From Strigops habroptila (taxonomy: Eukaryota > Chordata > Aves > Psittaciformes > Psittacidae), in contig NC_046360.1 of the NCBI RefSeq assembly GCF_004027225.2, positions 670,001-734,000 on the forward strand: a stretch of DNA of 64,000 nucleotides. The letters are read 5' to 3'. Shown piece by piece: positions 1-11,960 of the stretch. The notes below the pieces were generated by a model that saw only the letters and a list, made by a program, of their open reading frames with translations, searched no databases and had not been told where the DNA came from. Each line of letters begins with the position of its first letter. The stretch's first letter is position 1. The position numbers were made by a program, and so were the translations under genes.

Positions 1-300
1 TTTCTTTTTCTCCTCACTGGTACATGTCCAACTCGTTTCAGCTTTGTTTTATGGTTATAGGAATCAGGTTTATATGGTGAGTTATAAAGTAATAAAACAT
101 GGGGAAAAGGGTGTTTGTGGTTTCATTTAAGAATAACCAGTTATAATTAACCTTTGTACCAAAATGTCAATATATGTAAGGGCATTCAACCAGCAGTGAT
201 AGTAGCTCCCTTCGCATCCAGCCGTCAGGAGGAGATTTCTGGCTGGTTTGTGGTTTTAACGCTGCTGGTAGGAATGGAGCAGCACTGTGCTTGAGTGCCT
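1..300. other. AT-rich non-coding sequence, no gene seen
   Basis: The first 190 bases are AT-rich with TATAATTAA-type words and no sustained open frame. They could be the edge of a conserved non-coding block, but nothing here decides that. The sequence turns GC-richer after base 200. No splice pattern, promoter or repeat family was recognised. Confidence 0.4.
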
Positions 301-307
301 GGTGGGG

Positions 308-364
308 ACGGGGAGCCTGAGCAGGGACGGGGAGCCCGAGCAGGGATGGGGAGCCCAAGTAGGG
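308..364. repeat. Minisatellite, 3 x 19 bp
   Basis: Three head-to-tail 19-base units occupy 308-326, 327-345 and 346-364. They follow the pattern ACGGGGAGCCTGAGCAGGG with a few substitutions, and the third unit is the most diverged. A small imperfect minisatellite fits. The short open frames over it on both strands come from the repeat and are not genes. Confidence 0.9.
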
Positions 365-724
365 TTGACAGCAGCACCCAGCACCCATCCCCGAGCTGCC
401 TCCAATTGCCCCTACCATGGGAGAGCTTCACTTTTGAAGGCATCAACCTCCTGCTGCTTTGACCCCAAAAACCCCTGAAGGGGAAGGATTTATCAGCCCT
501 TTCCAGGGTTTTCTCCTGCTGAGACATTGCCTGTGAGGAACCAGGGAGGAGGGATGAGGTGGTCTGACCATGGGCAGCACGTGGGGCCGAGGATGTGCCT
601 TTTGGTTGGAGTTAGGTTTGTGAATTGTAACACAGAGGGAAAGTCCCGATCAGGGACACAGCACCTGGGAGGTGGGAGCCGGTCCCCTCGCAGCCAGAAG
701 ATCATTCCTGCTTTTGAGAATTAA
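365..724. other. Unremarkable non-coding sequence
   Basis: Mixed-composition sequence with only short, overlapping open frames on both strands. I see no repeat family, promoter signature or exon-like structure. Confidence 0.4.
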
Positions 725-975
725 TTGTCCTTCTTATGGCTCTAGGATATTTGTACTGCGAAGCGATGCATTGCCCTTAATCACAACAACAACAGCAACA
801 CTTCATGTGAGCAGGAAGAGATCTGAACAGTCATTAGGCATCTGAAATTGTGGTGCATATTAATGGGCAAATAACGTGTCTGAGCAAGGAAAAAATGTCT
901 CTTGTAAATTACATTTTTAAAAGTTGATTCAAACTAAGCAGCGTGCCATAAATCTGTTAATTTTGGCAAGAGTCT
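725..975. promoter_or_regulatory. CNE-like AT-rich block (inferred)
   Basis: This block has low GC, a short CAA/CAG run near 783-800 and several homeodomain-type words (TTAATTGT, CATATTAATG, TAAATTACAT). Its texture contrasts with the GC-rich flanks and is typical of vertebrate conserved non-coding elements. Conservation itself cannot be seen from one sequence, so the regulatory role is inferred. Confidence 0.3.
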
Positions 976-1082
976 GGAGTGAGCAGGGGCGACTCGAGTC
1001 TTTCTTCAAACAGCTTTTCAGAAACTGCCCACCCACTGCCGGGAGAGGGAGGAGTGGGAGGGAGGGGGGAAGCATCCCTCCA

Positions 1083-1161
1083 CAGCATCCGTTCTCCAGC
1101 ATCCCTTCCCAGCATCCCTCCCCAGCATCCCTCCCCAGCATCCCTCCTCAGCATCCCTCTG
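1083..1161. repeat. Minisatellite, about 5-6 x 13 bp (CAGCATCCCTCCC)
   Basis: Units of 13-14 bases start at 1083, 1097, 1110, 1123, 1136 and 1149. The units at 1110 and 1123 are identical, and the outer ones are diverged. The array creates pyrimidine-rich open frames in several registers on both strands, including one of 93 residues, none with recognisable protein character. Confidence 0.93.
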
Positions 1162-1169
1162 CTGTCCCT

Positions 1170-2285
1170 CTGCCCCTCTTCTGGGCACCAGCCTCTTCAT
1201 TGTGAAAGGGCTGAATAAAATCAGACTTTTAACACAGGAAAAGAGGGGAAAATCTGTGTTTTCAAAGGAAACAACTTCAGCAATCTATGACTGGGAGGTG
1301 TCTGGATCCCATGTTGGCTGCCCCAGTGAATCCCCTTCATGAGGGGGTGCAGGGACACCCAGCAGGCACGCTGTGACAGCGGCACGCGATGGCCGTGCTG
1401 CCTGTTCCAGAACTGGTTTGATGGTTCATAACTGGAGAGATGAAAGAAGTGCCTGGAAGCGGAAAAGCAACCCCCAAATCTACAAAATATGCGACTTCTG
1501 CTACAAACTTGCAAACAGGCCCATATGTGATCCGTGAAGGATCTAAGATCCATTTATTTGCATGCATTCATCTGGGGCTGGATCACGGCCAAGCACCGAG
1601 CTGTGAAGCATGCCACTGCTCCTCCCCGGGGAGCAGCGCTCCACAAAGGACAGCCAGAGCCCTCCGCCTTCCCTAGGGACAGCCCCCATCTTCCCGATGG
1701 AGAGACATCGCCTTCCTGGACCTGCCTGCCTGGAGCGCCCCAGCAAAGTTGGGGCATTTCTGACCAGACATGGCCCAGAACTGGGAATGGGCTGGTGGGA
1801 TTTCCAGGTCCAGCTTGGAGCTCCTCATCCACTGCTCTGGCTGGGCTGAACCAGAACGCTCCTCAGCATCTCTCCCTTTGGTTGTTCATAAGCACATAAC
1901 GCTCCTTGTTTTGGAAGATGTCTTGTTTCTCTTCATGCTCAGGGCAGGTCACACCAAAAGCCTTTTTCTCCCTTTCATTAAAGCCTTTCTCTTTGGGGGG
2001 TTTGAACTGCCTGAGGGGTGAAGGGGTAGCACCCATCTGCTGTACCCATGTCCTGGGGGGACCATTTCCTGGACCCCTGCAAGGCTTGTGGTAACAAGGA
2101 GCAAGTTGATGATAAAACCAACAGCCGCAGGTTGTCTTCCCATGTGTGGCTGGGGAACCACACACCCACACGGCGACAGTCTGCTGCCCTGTACCGGAGC
2201 AGCTGTGTGTGTTCATAGGAGAGATGGGAATTGAGGAAAGCTGTTCCAGCCAGGGCTCTTCCAAGGATCAAACACTGGAGTATCC
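1170..2285. other. No gene recognised
   Basis: About 1.1 kb of medium-GC sequence. Overlapping open frames of 60-133 codons occur on both strands, the pattern expected where stop codons are sparse by chance. No domain, repeat family or convincing splice structure was seen. Confidence 0.4.
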
Positions 2286-2800
2286 TTTGTGCTTGGCTGT
2301 GGGATGCACTTCTTTTATTACAACACACTAATAGTTTACCTTATTTACAATGATTATGTTCCCAGTTATGCTGCGTTGAAGTGGCTGCTTTCGTTAACCA
2401 TTTATTACCTAGGGAGCTATTTTCAATATGTTCCACATGATTATTTTCCAGTACTGCAATTTGGTACTTGCTCAGCGGCTGGAAGGATCGTTTCTCACAG
2501 AGGTGACCTCCCCGCAGTTGGGCTGCATGTCAGTGTTTGAGGAATATACTTGAGTTGATGGGTAGGTTGTGAGCATCTCCTGACCTCAATCGTTTTCACA
2601 CTGTGAGAACTGCTGGGAGTGGTTTGACACAAAGTGTTTATAATCTCCATCAGAAGGAAGCTATAATGGGGCTATCTTAGCAAAAAGGAGACAGCCACCA
2701 GCCTCCCTGCTACAGTGGCCTTGAGCTCTTCTCTGATTTGAGCATTATAATTAGGAAAGAAACAAGTTGTAATTAAATTAGGAGATGGAAATGCAGGAGT
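2286..2800. promoter_or_regulatory. CNE-like AT-rich block (inferred)
   Basis: Two AT-rich tracts lie here, about 2300-2480 and 2620-2800. The second has a cluster of homeodomain-type words at 2745-2785 (GCATTATAATTAGG, GTAATTAAATTAGG). Open frames almost disappear between 2540 and 2888. The composition contrast suggests a regulatory element, but conservation was not testable. Confidence 0.33.
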
Positions 2801-4260
2801 ACAGCCACCACGGAGTGGGACTATGGGAGCTGCTGTCTGGCAAAAGGAGCAGTCAGAGGCAGCACAGCTGGGAGCAGGACGAAGACTTTGCTACTAACTC
2901 GCTCCTCCTACACCATGCATAAGTTGAGCACTGGAAACCAGTCGGGATCCTTAATAGGAATGGGTGAATTCTGGACTTTTGCTATGACAACAGTCTCAGG
3001 CTCCTGGAGAGCCTGGTTTTGTAGTCCCTGCTGGCACATGGGAGCAGGGGCTGGTGCTGGCGGTGCTGTCCCCAAGGACCCTTCCAGCATGGACATTCCC
3101 CCCACAGCCACTGTGCATGCAGTTGGTGCTGAGCTCTGTGACTGCCCCTGGGGTGTGCTGAGAGGGCTCTTTAGGGAAGGAAGCACTGCTGGCCCCTTGC
3201 TCTCCAGCAGGTCAGGGTTGTTGTTGGTCCCTTCACCAGCCAGTGAGGCAAAGCCATGGCATGGCATGTCCCACGGGATGCACTGGCTCTGCTCCAGGCA
3301 GGGACAGCATAGGTGCCAGGTTCTCCCATGCCAGCAATGCCACAGATACCCAGGCTGCCCATGGACTCCCAGGTACAAGCCTCAGTGGGAGGGATGGGGT
3401 GAGACAGTCGGAAGCTGGGATTGGTAAACTCACCCTATTTCACAGTCACCCCAAGGACTGCCCCTTTGCGGGGCCAGGCGCGGTGTGACAAGGCTTCCCC
3501 TTGTCCTAAGGGGCTGATGTGTGCACACACTCACCTCCCTCCTCCGCGAGGGCATGCGGCGATGTCACTAATACACACAAGGACGCAGCATCCCGGCACA
3601 TCCCGGCCCTTTGCAGGCGCTGGGCGAGTGGAAGTGACCTGTGGAGGGTCAGGTCTGAGCCCGCTCCCCGTGGGGCCGGGAGCAGGGTGCTTCAGGCTCC
3701 GCTCAGCCACTCAGCCGCAGCGCTCCGGCCCCGCAGATTTATTTCCTGGCTTTTAGCCAGCCTAGGAATGAAAATACTCTAGAGGGTGAAAGGCTCATAG
3801 TCAAGAGCTCTTCACCTCTTCCCTGAAAGGACCTCTCATCCTCATTCATTCAGGGGTTTATTACCACTCCACTGCCTGAGAATAACTGTTTGCAAAGATA
3901 GAGCTTGCGAAAAATAAGCTGCCCAGGTGCCGAGTGCTCAGACCTGTCAGATCTGAACTCAAAGCAGAGCCTGTTCAGGTCTCTTCTTCCTTCTTCTAGC
4001 CCAGCTGATGGGCTTTTTAATTCCAAGGGCCAGGCAGTGGATTTAGCTGGTGATTGGCCACCAAAGAGCATCTTTATTAGCTCCTGGGTTTGGGGTGCTA
4101 AGCACAGCAGGTTGTAGCAATGCCCTTTTTAACTTTGCTGGCAATTAGCACTCAAAAATAGTGGGAGAAATGGGGCCAGACGTGTCCTACCCTACTCTTT
4201 GCTCTCTTAGAGCTGGACCCTGACAAGTTCTGGTCATTCTGTGTTGCAGAGCTACAGCAC
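2801..4260. other. No gene recognised; GC-rich then mixed
   Basis: Open frames of up to 179 codons (2888-3427 plus) and 156 codons (2908-3378 minus) overlap on opposite strands. Both are rich in low-complexity residues and have no recognisable domain. Between 3540 and 3730 CpG content rises modestly, without the density of a true island. Confidence 0.4.
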
Positions 4261-4272
4261 CATACGGTTCTG

Positions 4273-4292
4273 TTGCATTTATTTGCATTTAT
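4273..4292. repeat. 2 x 10 bp direct repeat with octamer-like core
   Basis: TTGCATTTAT occurs twice in immediate succession (4273-4282 and 4283-4292). Each copy holds a TTGCAT core like the POU octamer half-site. It may be a simple duplication or a paired binding site. No function can be assigned. Confidence 0.6.
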
Positions 4293-4799
4293 TCTGGTAC
4301 TTTTACCCAGCTCTGGAAAGCACAGGGACAGGTCTCAGTGGTCAGCAGGAAACCGCTCCCTGACAAGGCAGTGTTTGCTGCTTCAAGCCGGTTTGTGCTT
4401 TTCAAGCAGCAAATCTTCAACCTCCACAAACTGAGAGGCTGAGGAAGCCAAAGGTGCCATGACAAACAAGGCTGGAGCTCTCCTGGGGAGCTCATAGCAC
4501 AGTTCTCCAGCAGCAAGCACGGTTCCCAGCCCCAGTGCTGTAACAGGAGAGGAATTGTCTGTGTGGAGCCTCACCAGTGCCCAGGGCAGTGGGCACACCG
4601 ATGGAAGAGCAGGAGAGACACAGGAAGGGAGGTTGTGCGGGAAGCAGGAGCGGGAGCGGGGCTGGCGTTGGAGTAAGGACTCTTCCCACCGGAGCGGGAG
4701 CCGCGTCTGCCACCCAGGCAGAGGCCCCGCACTGACAACAGCTTTGCCATCCCTGCGCAGGCAGCCTGCACTGCACCGAAACAGGCAGCTAGAAAGTAA

Positions 4800-5130
4800 A
4801 CAGTGTCTGAAACCTATTCTCATTAGGCTAATTTACGAATAAATTACCATATTCAATGGCCTTATTTTTACTGCTCGTTAACAGGCCCATGATAGGATGA
4901 TAATTATGGGATTTTAAGTGGCTAATGGCAGCTGGGGCGTCAAAAGCAGTTTTTACGAATCTGTTTATGGCAGGGAAGGTGACAGGAGGGTGGGACACTG
5001 AGATGTTGGAATCGCATGTCGGGGGAAAAAAAGCTTTAATTGTTGAGTATTTATTAGAGAGGAGGGAAGACTGTAATTTAAAAATGAAACTCTGAAAAAC
5101 AAAAAGGAAATTAATTAGTCTCGGAGCGCT
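4800..5130. promoter_or_regulatory. CNE-like block with posterior-Hox/Cdx-type words (inferred)
   Basis: This AT-rich block contains TTTACGA at 4832-4838, TTTTACGA at 4951-4958 and TTTATGG at 4964-4970. These match the known preferences of posterior Hox (TTTTACGA-like) and Cdx (TTTATGG-like) homeodomains. TAATTATGG and ATTAATTAG words are also present. Binding and enhancer activity are inferred. Confidence 0.35.
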
Positions 5131-5510
5131 CTGGTGGCTAGTGCTTAAGGAGGACCTCAATGGGCTGCATGTGGCCTTCGAGGGTCCCAGGTCCCACCAC
5201 TTGCTGCTGCCATCCCTGTGCCACTGGGCACTGGTTTTCTCCCATGCCACGGCACCGGTGCAGCCCAGTGATGCTGCGAGGACGTGAGGGGCTTTGGTGC
5301 ACCAGGTCCGAGGGGTGCGAGGTCATGGTGCAAGGGGAAGCCGGATGGGCGCATCCCGGCTGCACCGTGCCACGGCCTCTCACCGGACAGGGCTGTACGC
5401 CTCCCTCCAGCCACCTCCCGCCATTCCCGCTTCCCCATTGCCAGTATTTCTTCTATATGTTTAGCCTGGCTGCTCATCATCTCCCATCTCCACCGATTCA
5501 TCTTGATCCT
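5131..5510. other. No gene recognised; GC-rich
   Basis: GC-rich sequence open on both strands at once (a plus-strand frame of 119 codons and minus-strand frames of 114 and 81 codons). This is how chance frames look in stop-poor DNA. No domain or repeat was recognised. Confidence 0.4.
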
Positions 5511-5880
5511 TCAGTTTAGTATGCAGTGCTCGGAAAACAAACACGTACCAGACTGACAGTGGGAATAAATATCGTGGAGATGTTGATTAGCATTTGATCC
5601 CAGCTGGGCCTCTGGAAGCTGCAGCACTGGAATGCCTTGGCAGTTTTTTAATGCTGAATAATTTGATTAGATCAGTGGCTGAGCCTGCTGCTCGTGGTGA
5701 GATAAACCCTCCCAACGCCGCGGCTCCCCCCGTGCCACGCTCGCCCGGCTCCCTTCCTGGCTTGCTTGCTTTCTTTTATGGGGCCTTAAATACGTCGTTT
5801 AATCAACTCTACAATTTCAATTTAGCACAGTTGTTGACTCGCATGGATGATAAGGTTCTGAAGACCCCATAGATTGCTGC
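5511..5880. promoter_or_regulatory. CNE-like block (inferred)
   Basis: AT-rich tracts at 5511-5700 and 5770-5880 flank a short GC-rich insert. They hold TTGATTAGCATTTGAT, ATTTGATTAGAT, a Cdx-type TTTTATGG (5774-5781) and CGTTTAATCAAC. Base texture and word content resemble developmental enhancers. Conservation is not shown. Confidence 0.33.
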
Positions 5881-8213
5881 CTGCTTTAACAGTGCCATTT
5901 TCCACGGCCTCCTGGCTTTTGCTGCCAAACTGCAGCCCGGCCCAGCCACGGCCCAGCCAGGGAGCAGCGGAGATCCGTGAGCGTGGCCGAAGCTGTCGAT
6001 CAGCCACGCAGATCTCTCCAGGCTCTCCAGTGTGTAGTTATGGCTGGGGACACGTCCCCGCACACGGTGACACGACGGCAACAACCAGTGGTTCATGTTC
6101 AAAAACACGGTAATAAGAGATTTTTTTTGTCCTTTTGAGACACAGAAAATGTGAGGACACAGGGAGGGAAAACTGCAATTACCCGAGACCTCGGTGACCG
6201 AGCCCAATTAAACACAGGTCTCTGAAATTTTCTTCTCCCTCCCTTAAGAAAGAAGCACGGGGCGCACTCCTGCACTATCGAAACCCCTTTTATTTCTAAT
6301 CTAATTTAAATAAGACTGTAGGCATTCCTTTCCAACAGAAGAATAATCAGTTCAGCCAATGGCCAGTGAGAGTGCAGTGAACAGCCCTGACTCTCCTAGC
6401 ACAGGTTTTCTTCTGAAGTACTCTGCTGATGGCTATTTTAAAGCACATTTTAAATATCTTCTTATCAGCAGGATATCATTTAAAAACACCCAACCTTTAC
6501 CTGCCTCACTGCTGCCACTCTGCAGTTACATTTCTCCCTTTTCCCCCCTACATCAAAAAGGGAAAACCCTGAATTACAAACCCAGCATTTTCCATCTGAA
6601 AAGAATTATTTCATCTGAAAAAGCAAAACTGTGTTTGCAGCCACTGACCTAACCAAAGATAAATAAACAGGCAGAGACTTCTTGTGTTTACTTACACTTA
6701 TTAGCATTCAGCAGAGGGTGTGAGGGTGATACTATCTGACAACCACCATTTCAAACTTTCTCCCCTTGGTTTAGTTGCTTGTGATTCTCACGCACAACAA
6801 ACAACCCTGCTCCCGCGGGCTCAGTCCGCCGCCTCCCCGGCACATCTGGAGCACGTTCCACATCTGCAGGACAGCTCTGCCTGCGGGAGGCACCCAGGAG
6901 GCTTCAGCCGTCGGCGGAGGGGAAGGATGCAGCCTGCAAATGCACAGACACCTTTGTGAAGATCAGTGGCTTCTCTCTGCTCGGGAGGGACAGGTTTCAC
7001 ACAGTATCATGTAACAGAACAAGGGGTTTTCAGCTTTATTCTTTTTAAAAACCAAACAGAAGTCAGGAAAATACAAAGTGTTGCTCCTATTCTGTGGCTC
7101 CAACAATCAATCCCTTTCAAAGCGGGAAGCGCTGATTCAACTTAAAAAGGACAGCATGCCCGGCCTCTCACAGGCAGATACCTCTCTGCAGAGCTGTTTT
7201 CCCACAGACATTTGCCCAGGACAGGGCAATGAGCCTGCCCGGCCACGCACACTGGAGTGTCCATGACCTCCAGAGCTGCCCCAGCACCTACAGCACTGCT
7301 GCCGGGGAGGTCAGGGTGGAATTTGTTTCCAGGACCCCCCAATACAGAGCAGCCAAAGCCAGAGGGTGGCCCAGCAGGGACTGGACCTGCTCTAGTTCCC
7401 ACAGGCTGGTTGGGTCCAACACACCTCTAACTGGCAAGAAGCCACCACATAGATGAAGTGTAAAGTCCAGTCTAAACTAGGAGCGGTCTGGTCTAAACTG
7501 CTGTCCCTGATATTTATCAAACCAGGTCTTATGGCTCATTTCCCATTACCATGGAGAGAATCAGTGCGAGACTCCCCAAACCCCGACCACCTCCACCCAG
7601 CTCTCCACGCAGCGATGGCAGCACCCTGCAAGAGCACCCCTGGGGTGGTTCAGGGCTCATGCTTGCAGGGGATGTTGTCTAACCAAGGATATTTTTTATG
7701 GAAATAGCCCTAAAGTGGGGCAAATGGACAACAGGGTCCTGGAAGGAGCTGCCTGTAACCCCCCAGAGCCTGGTGGAGCATGGCACATTTGAGCGCAACA
7801 GGTACAATCAAGACCCTGCTGAAACAAATGGGAGTGTAGCCACCAGCTTCAAGGAGGCTGAGATAAGTACATCAAATGAGAAGGTTTGATTTATGTTGAA
7901 CATTAGATACATCTCCAACTGGTAAAAGAACATGTTAAGAGCATAAAAATAGCTATAGTGGCTCATCTCTGGGAGAGAGCAATGGCAAACACCCGCTGAA
8001 GAGCATAAGAACAGAGCAAGCGAACAATGATACTTCATCAAATACTCTATTAACCTCCAGTAATTTACGGCTCAAGATCCTTCAGAGCCAGAAATAATGT
8101 CTGTGTATGGATGTATGATGGATTTTTCTGCCATTAATTTGTCCAGTAACTTTTTGAACCCATGTAAATTTTAGCTTTCACAGTGTAGGTGAAAGAGCTC
8201 TCCTGTTGAACCA
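5881..8213. other. Non-coding mixture with AT-rich islands
   Basis: GC-rich and AT-rich segments alternate. AT-rich stretches at about 6260-6480, 6640-6730 and 7850-8190 may be parts of regulatory elements; 6280-6330 is especially A+T-rich. Open frames are all below about 135 codons and unrecognised. No repeat family was identified. Confidence 0.35.
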
Positions 8214-8329
8214 CGCACGTGAGACCAGCCCCTCTTCCACTGCTCAGCTCCTGCACTGCCAGTCCCCCTTCACCCCCGTTGTTCTCATGTGGTGAGACAC
8301 GACCAGCAGCTAACCCTGTTTTTTCAGGT

Positions 8330-9110
8330 CTCTGTTCCATCCCTCCTCAGACATCTCCTTTCCAGGCTGAACAGCCATACCCCAGGGAATCCTGCCTTTA
8401 TCCCTGTTCACCCTTGGGGCCCCTGCTCTGGACCTCTCTATCGCCATCTTTTGTCATGAGTTAAGGACAGAATAATGCAGGATTCGAGGCAGGGCTGTCA
8501 CAGTTACTTACAGCAGCATGGGGCTCTTTGGTCCCTAGCTTTCCCTAATAATTCCCAACATTTGGTTTGCTTTAGGCCACTGCTGGATGTCGAGCTAGTG
8601 TTTCCTGAGACTTACTTATTGCAGCCCTCATCTTTCACTCCTGAGCACTGGCCATCAGCACAGAGTCCTCTGTTCACATAGAGATGAGATTTCCAGTTCT
8701 ACGTCCTCATCTACCTTGAATTTCATCTGCCTCTGCCCAGCCCCTCACTCCCTGCAACTATTGTAGCTGGCCCTGCCTTTAGAAAGATGATCAGGGTGTG
8801 CTATCAACAAATTCGGCCATCTCATCCCTTTTCTGGACCATTTACTGCCCCGTCTTCCATCACTGGCTCCAGCACAGATCCCATGAATCTCCCCTCTGAA
8901 AACACTTTGATTTCTTGACATGGTCCTTTAGCCCTGCCACAGGGAGCCACTGCTGGGCCAGTTCCTTCTTCAGGACTTTGCTGAAGGCCTTGGCCAACAC
9001 CTCACCATCACACACTTGCCAGCTTCTCCTAAAGGAACCCAAAGCACTTGTCTCACAAAGCACACCCTCCAGCTGGTGGATAGTCCTACACATTGTGGTC
9101 ATTTCTACCA
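8330..9110 (-). mobile_element. Old, degraded CR1 LINE (3' part of ORF2)
   Basis: CR1 LINEs are the main avian non-LTR retrotransposons. Read on the plus strand this region follows, block by block, the antisense of a CR1 3' half. The recognisable blocks are 'TTTCCAGGCTGAACA' near 8362, the 'GCTCTGGACC' block near 8425, 'GAATTTCATCTGCC' near 8718, the 'GGTGTGCTATCAACAAATT' block near 8796, 'CCAGCACAGATCCC' near 8870, and the 'CTTTGCTGAAGGCCTTGGCCA' block (8976-8996). The last corresponds to the reverse-transcriptase segment with a KAF-like motif on the minus strand; a residual minus-strand frame (8860-9102) reads KAFSKVL there. Many substitutions and stops show it is inactive and much older than the short CR1 copies elsewhere in the window. 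The element probably extends a little past either edge. Confidence 0.72.
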
Positions 9111-9159
9111 GATTGTCTGAAGTGACAGCAGCTCACCAGCTCATCCCTGTTACTCTTCA

Positions 9160-9780
9160 GAAAAACTTGTTGCATTATTCGCCTTCTAGACATTTGGTAC
9201 CAAGAGGATTTAAAATGAGGGAATATATAATATCAATATTAGATTTTTTTCATCACATTAGAGCTCTTGAGCAAATACTACCTGTTCACAGTTCTTCATA
9301 ACTGTTTAGGTGATTTAGTTGCCTTAAAGCTCAACACTACACATCAACACTTTGAGACAGGTACAACCAAAATCCCACCATTGCTCTGCTCTCTGGGCTT
9401 GGGCAGTGGTTGCCTGCTCCGAGGTGAGCTGGAATGTCAGGATGTGTGGAAGCTGGTGGGCAGAGTATGTTACGGGCATCACTAACTGCAAAACACCATG
9501 GACACGGGTACAGGAGGCAAGACCTCAGTGTGGAAACGGTCACACTTCCAGCACAGGAACGCCTCCGAGGGCAGAGCTGCTGCAGCGACCGGATCCTCTG
9601 CATTCACCTCCCGTATACCTTCTGCAAAAGGTGCTTTGCATGAAATTAAGAATAGGATTTGTTTCTTCAAACTTTTGCAATTGTAACAGCTGCTTGTTTT
9701 GGTAAATTTGACAGGGACTCTCTTTTGTCTCTTTTTTTTTCCCTTTTTTTTTTTTTTTCAGAAATTCCATGGAAAGTGTT
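9160..9780. other. AT-rich sequence with a poly-T tract
   Basis: Mixed sequence ends in a pyrimidine stretch at 9719-9760 with two long T runs, followed by CAG at 9759-9761. This resembles a strong polypyrimidine tract plus splice acceptor, but nothing coding follows, so a simple repeat is the safer reading. Confidence 0.4.
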
Positions 9781-11130
9781 TTAAGAAGTGCTAACTGACA
9801 GGCCTACACAGGCTGCCTCCACTCAGGGAGCACTCTGCACAGTTGTTAACTTGTTAGACAGGAGCTAGATTACAATCATAAATAAATGATTTGCTGTCTC
9901 CTTACATTCAGACATGTAGCTTTTAAAGTGTAGCTGTCATCCCTGAATCAGATTTAGTCAAATGCTGTGTAACTGCAAAATTATCCTATCCTTACCTTTT
10001 TTTATTCTCCATATAATGGACAGTTAAATTGGATTTTCAAATTTGAAGTGCATATGTTTTTCAAATCCCCACAGGGTTGCCATTTTTTCATTTCTAAAGC
10101 AACTCACTAATGTTTATCATTACCACACAGAAATATTACAATTCTTAAGGGGCACCTTATAAAATCAGTACAGGAGAAATATGCTTTATCGTCTCAAAAT
10201 GAAACCAATTTCTCAGCTGATTTGCAATTTATTTACATGTTAGCATTTGATTTTCTGCTGATTTATAGCCCCACATGCCTATGTCTTAGCTGCTTTCTAA
10301 ATAAACACAATCAGGTCAGGAAAGCTAATACCAAATTATGCAGCTTTGTTCTAGCTTTACTCTATTAATGAGTTAAATCTTTTACCAAGAGTGCCTCGTC
10401 TCCCTTAGCTCTGAGTGCAGGGGGAAGTCATGCATGGTATTTTATAAGGCTCGAGTCCTGCTATGCTATAAATAACCAGGAGGTGTGGAGAATCCGATGG
10501 GGAAAATAGAGATCTCGGGAAAAGCACCACCAAAAAATGTGGGATCACAATTATTCTTTATTTTTAACTAAGCTGTAAATGCTGAGATTCAGCCACACTC
10601 AGGAACAGTGTGCTGGGGACACGTTATCTTACACAGCCATGTAAGACCTTCCCAGCACAGCTTTGCAGGGAACGCATCATGCACTGAACCCACTGTCAGC
10701 GCGCTCTAGCAATGGATGGATGGCCAGCACTGAGGACTGGGTTAGAGTAAGGTTTTTAATGGCAGGTAAATTATTCATTGGCATGTAAAATAATACGCTC
10801 AGCCTTAACTAACGTGGTAGTAAAAATAACCGCTGGCAAAGATCTCATATTTTCAAGGTTCAGTTCATTAATAAACAATATGAAAGCGAGTCGGCACAAT
10901 GCAGCCAGGAAGTCCAAGTGACTTGATGGGTGATTCGGAGGGAGGGGAGCTGGGAATTCAGATCTGCATCAGTCCTGGGGAGGAGCACCTTTTTCACAAT
11001 ATAAGGTGCATGTGCAAATTCTATGGATAATTAATGCAACAGTTACTTCAGCAGCATCAAAAGACGCACTGTTTAATTCAACATCCTATGAGTGCAGTGT
11101 GACAGCAGAGAGGAGCATTATTCCTGGCAA
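9781..11130. promoter_or_regulatory. Long ORF-poor CNE-like block (inferred)
   Basis: This is the longest part of the window with no open frame of 60 codons on either strand. It is AT-rich, free of recognisable transposons, and carries many homeodomain, POU and forkhead-like words (ATTTGCAATTTATTTAC, CTATTAATGAGTTAAAT, CATTAATAAACAATATG). Such long, repeat-free, AT-rich stretches in bird genomes are often deeply conserved non-coding elements. Alignment to another bird and to mammals would decide. I see no gene in it. Confidence 0.45.
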
Positions 11131-11770
11131 TGAGTGACAGAGGGCATCAAGCATTCTTCTGAAATGCTCTTGCATCTCCCTCGCATGGCACATCAGGTGT
11201 GTCTGAACTGCATTAATTACAGGAGGTACTGCCAGCCTGCGATGTGCATGCTCCTGCCCAGCTTACCGGGACGCCAGCCTACGCGGGCATCACACATGGA
11301 CCATGGGAGCTACCAGTGCTGGTGCCAGGGATGTGAGATCTGGCACTGGGACATCCTGCAGGGGCTGGGGAGAGATCCATAGAGATCACATTGGCTGTGT
11401 CTCAGGCACTGGAGCACAAGTGTGAAAAAGCCAGAGCTCAGTTTCTTTGGAGAGGTCATGGTGTCTTTAGCATGGTTATGAACTAGATGCTTCAGTGCTG
11501 CCCTCCGAAGAGTCAGTGCCTGATGTCCACCCCCCCATGCTCCATCCAGACACACACACTGTGTCCAGGCAGCAGCGAGGGGTGTGCTGGATCTGCTGGC
11601 AACCTCCAAACCCTGCATCTTGCTAATTCAAAACCAAAGTGGGAAGAAGGAACCTATCCAGGGGTGAGCTGGCAGAGGAGGAATCGGGTTTGTGTCCTGG
11701 CCCAGCATCCCTTCCCCAGGCTGCGCTGCTGGGATACTCCCCCCAGGCATCACAGCCAGGCTTGCATGTT
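11131..11770. other. No gene recognised
   Basis: Medium-GC sequence with small overlapping frames on both strands (up to about 100 codons). No protein family, repeat or promoter signature was seen. Confidence 0.4.
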
Positions 11771-11960
11771 ACTGACTGTGTAACAGTGGCTTTTTGTTTT
11801 TTCCTATTGACACTGATCGTAATTGTTAGCCCATCGATTGACACACAGACTCCTTGACAGAATAACAAGGAATGCTCCGTGCCAAATTATTCACTCTCTG
11901 CTGGCTAAATCGTGCTTCCTCCTGCAATCAAACTGCAGCCGCCTCCAGCGGGTGGAAAAC
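11771..11960. promoter_or_regulatory. Small CNE-like block (inferred)
   Basis: AT-leaning sequence with CGTAATTGTTAG, a CGATTGACAC word like Pbx/Meis sites, and CCAAATTATTCAC. It sits between GC-richer flanks. A role as a regulatory element is inferred from texture only. Confidence 0.28.

Noticed and set aside
7320..7440. Possible diverged CR1 in a segment with 'GGTTGGGTCCAACA'
   Set aside because: Only short words resemble CR1 and the block order is not followed.
9719..9762. Poly-T tract plus CAG as a splice acceptor or a retrotransposon tail
   Set aside because: No exon follows and no LINE or SINE body adjoins it, so a simple repeat is more economical. CR1 elements do not end in poly-A.
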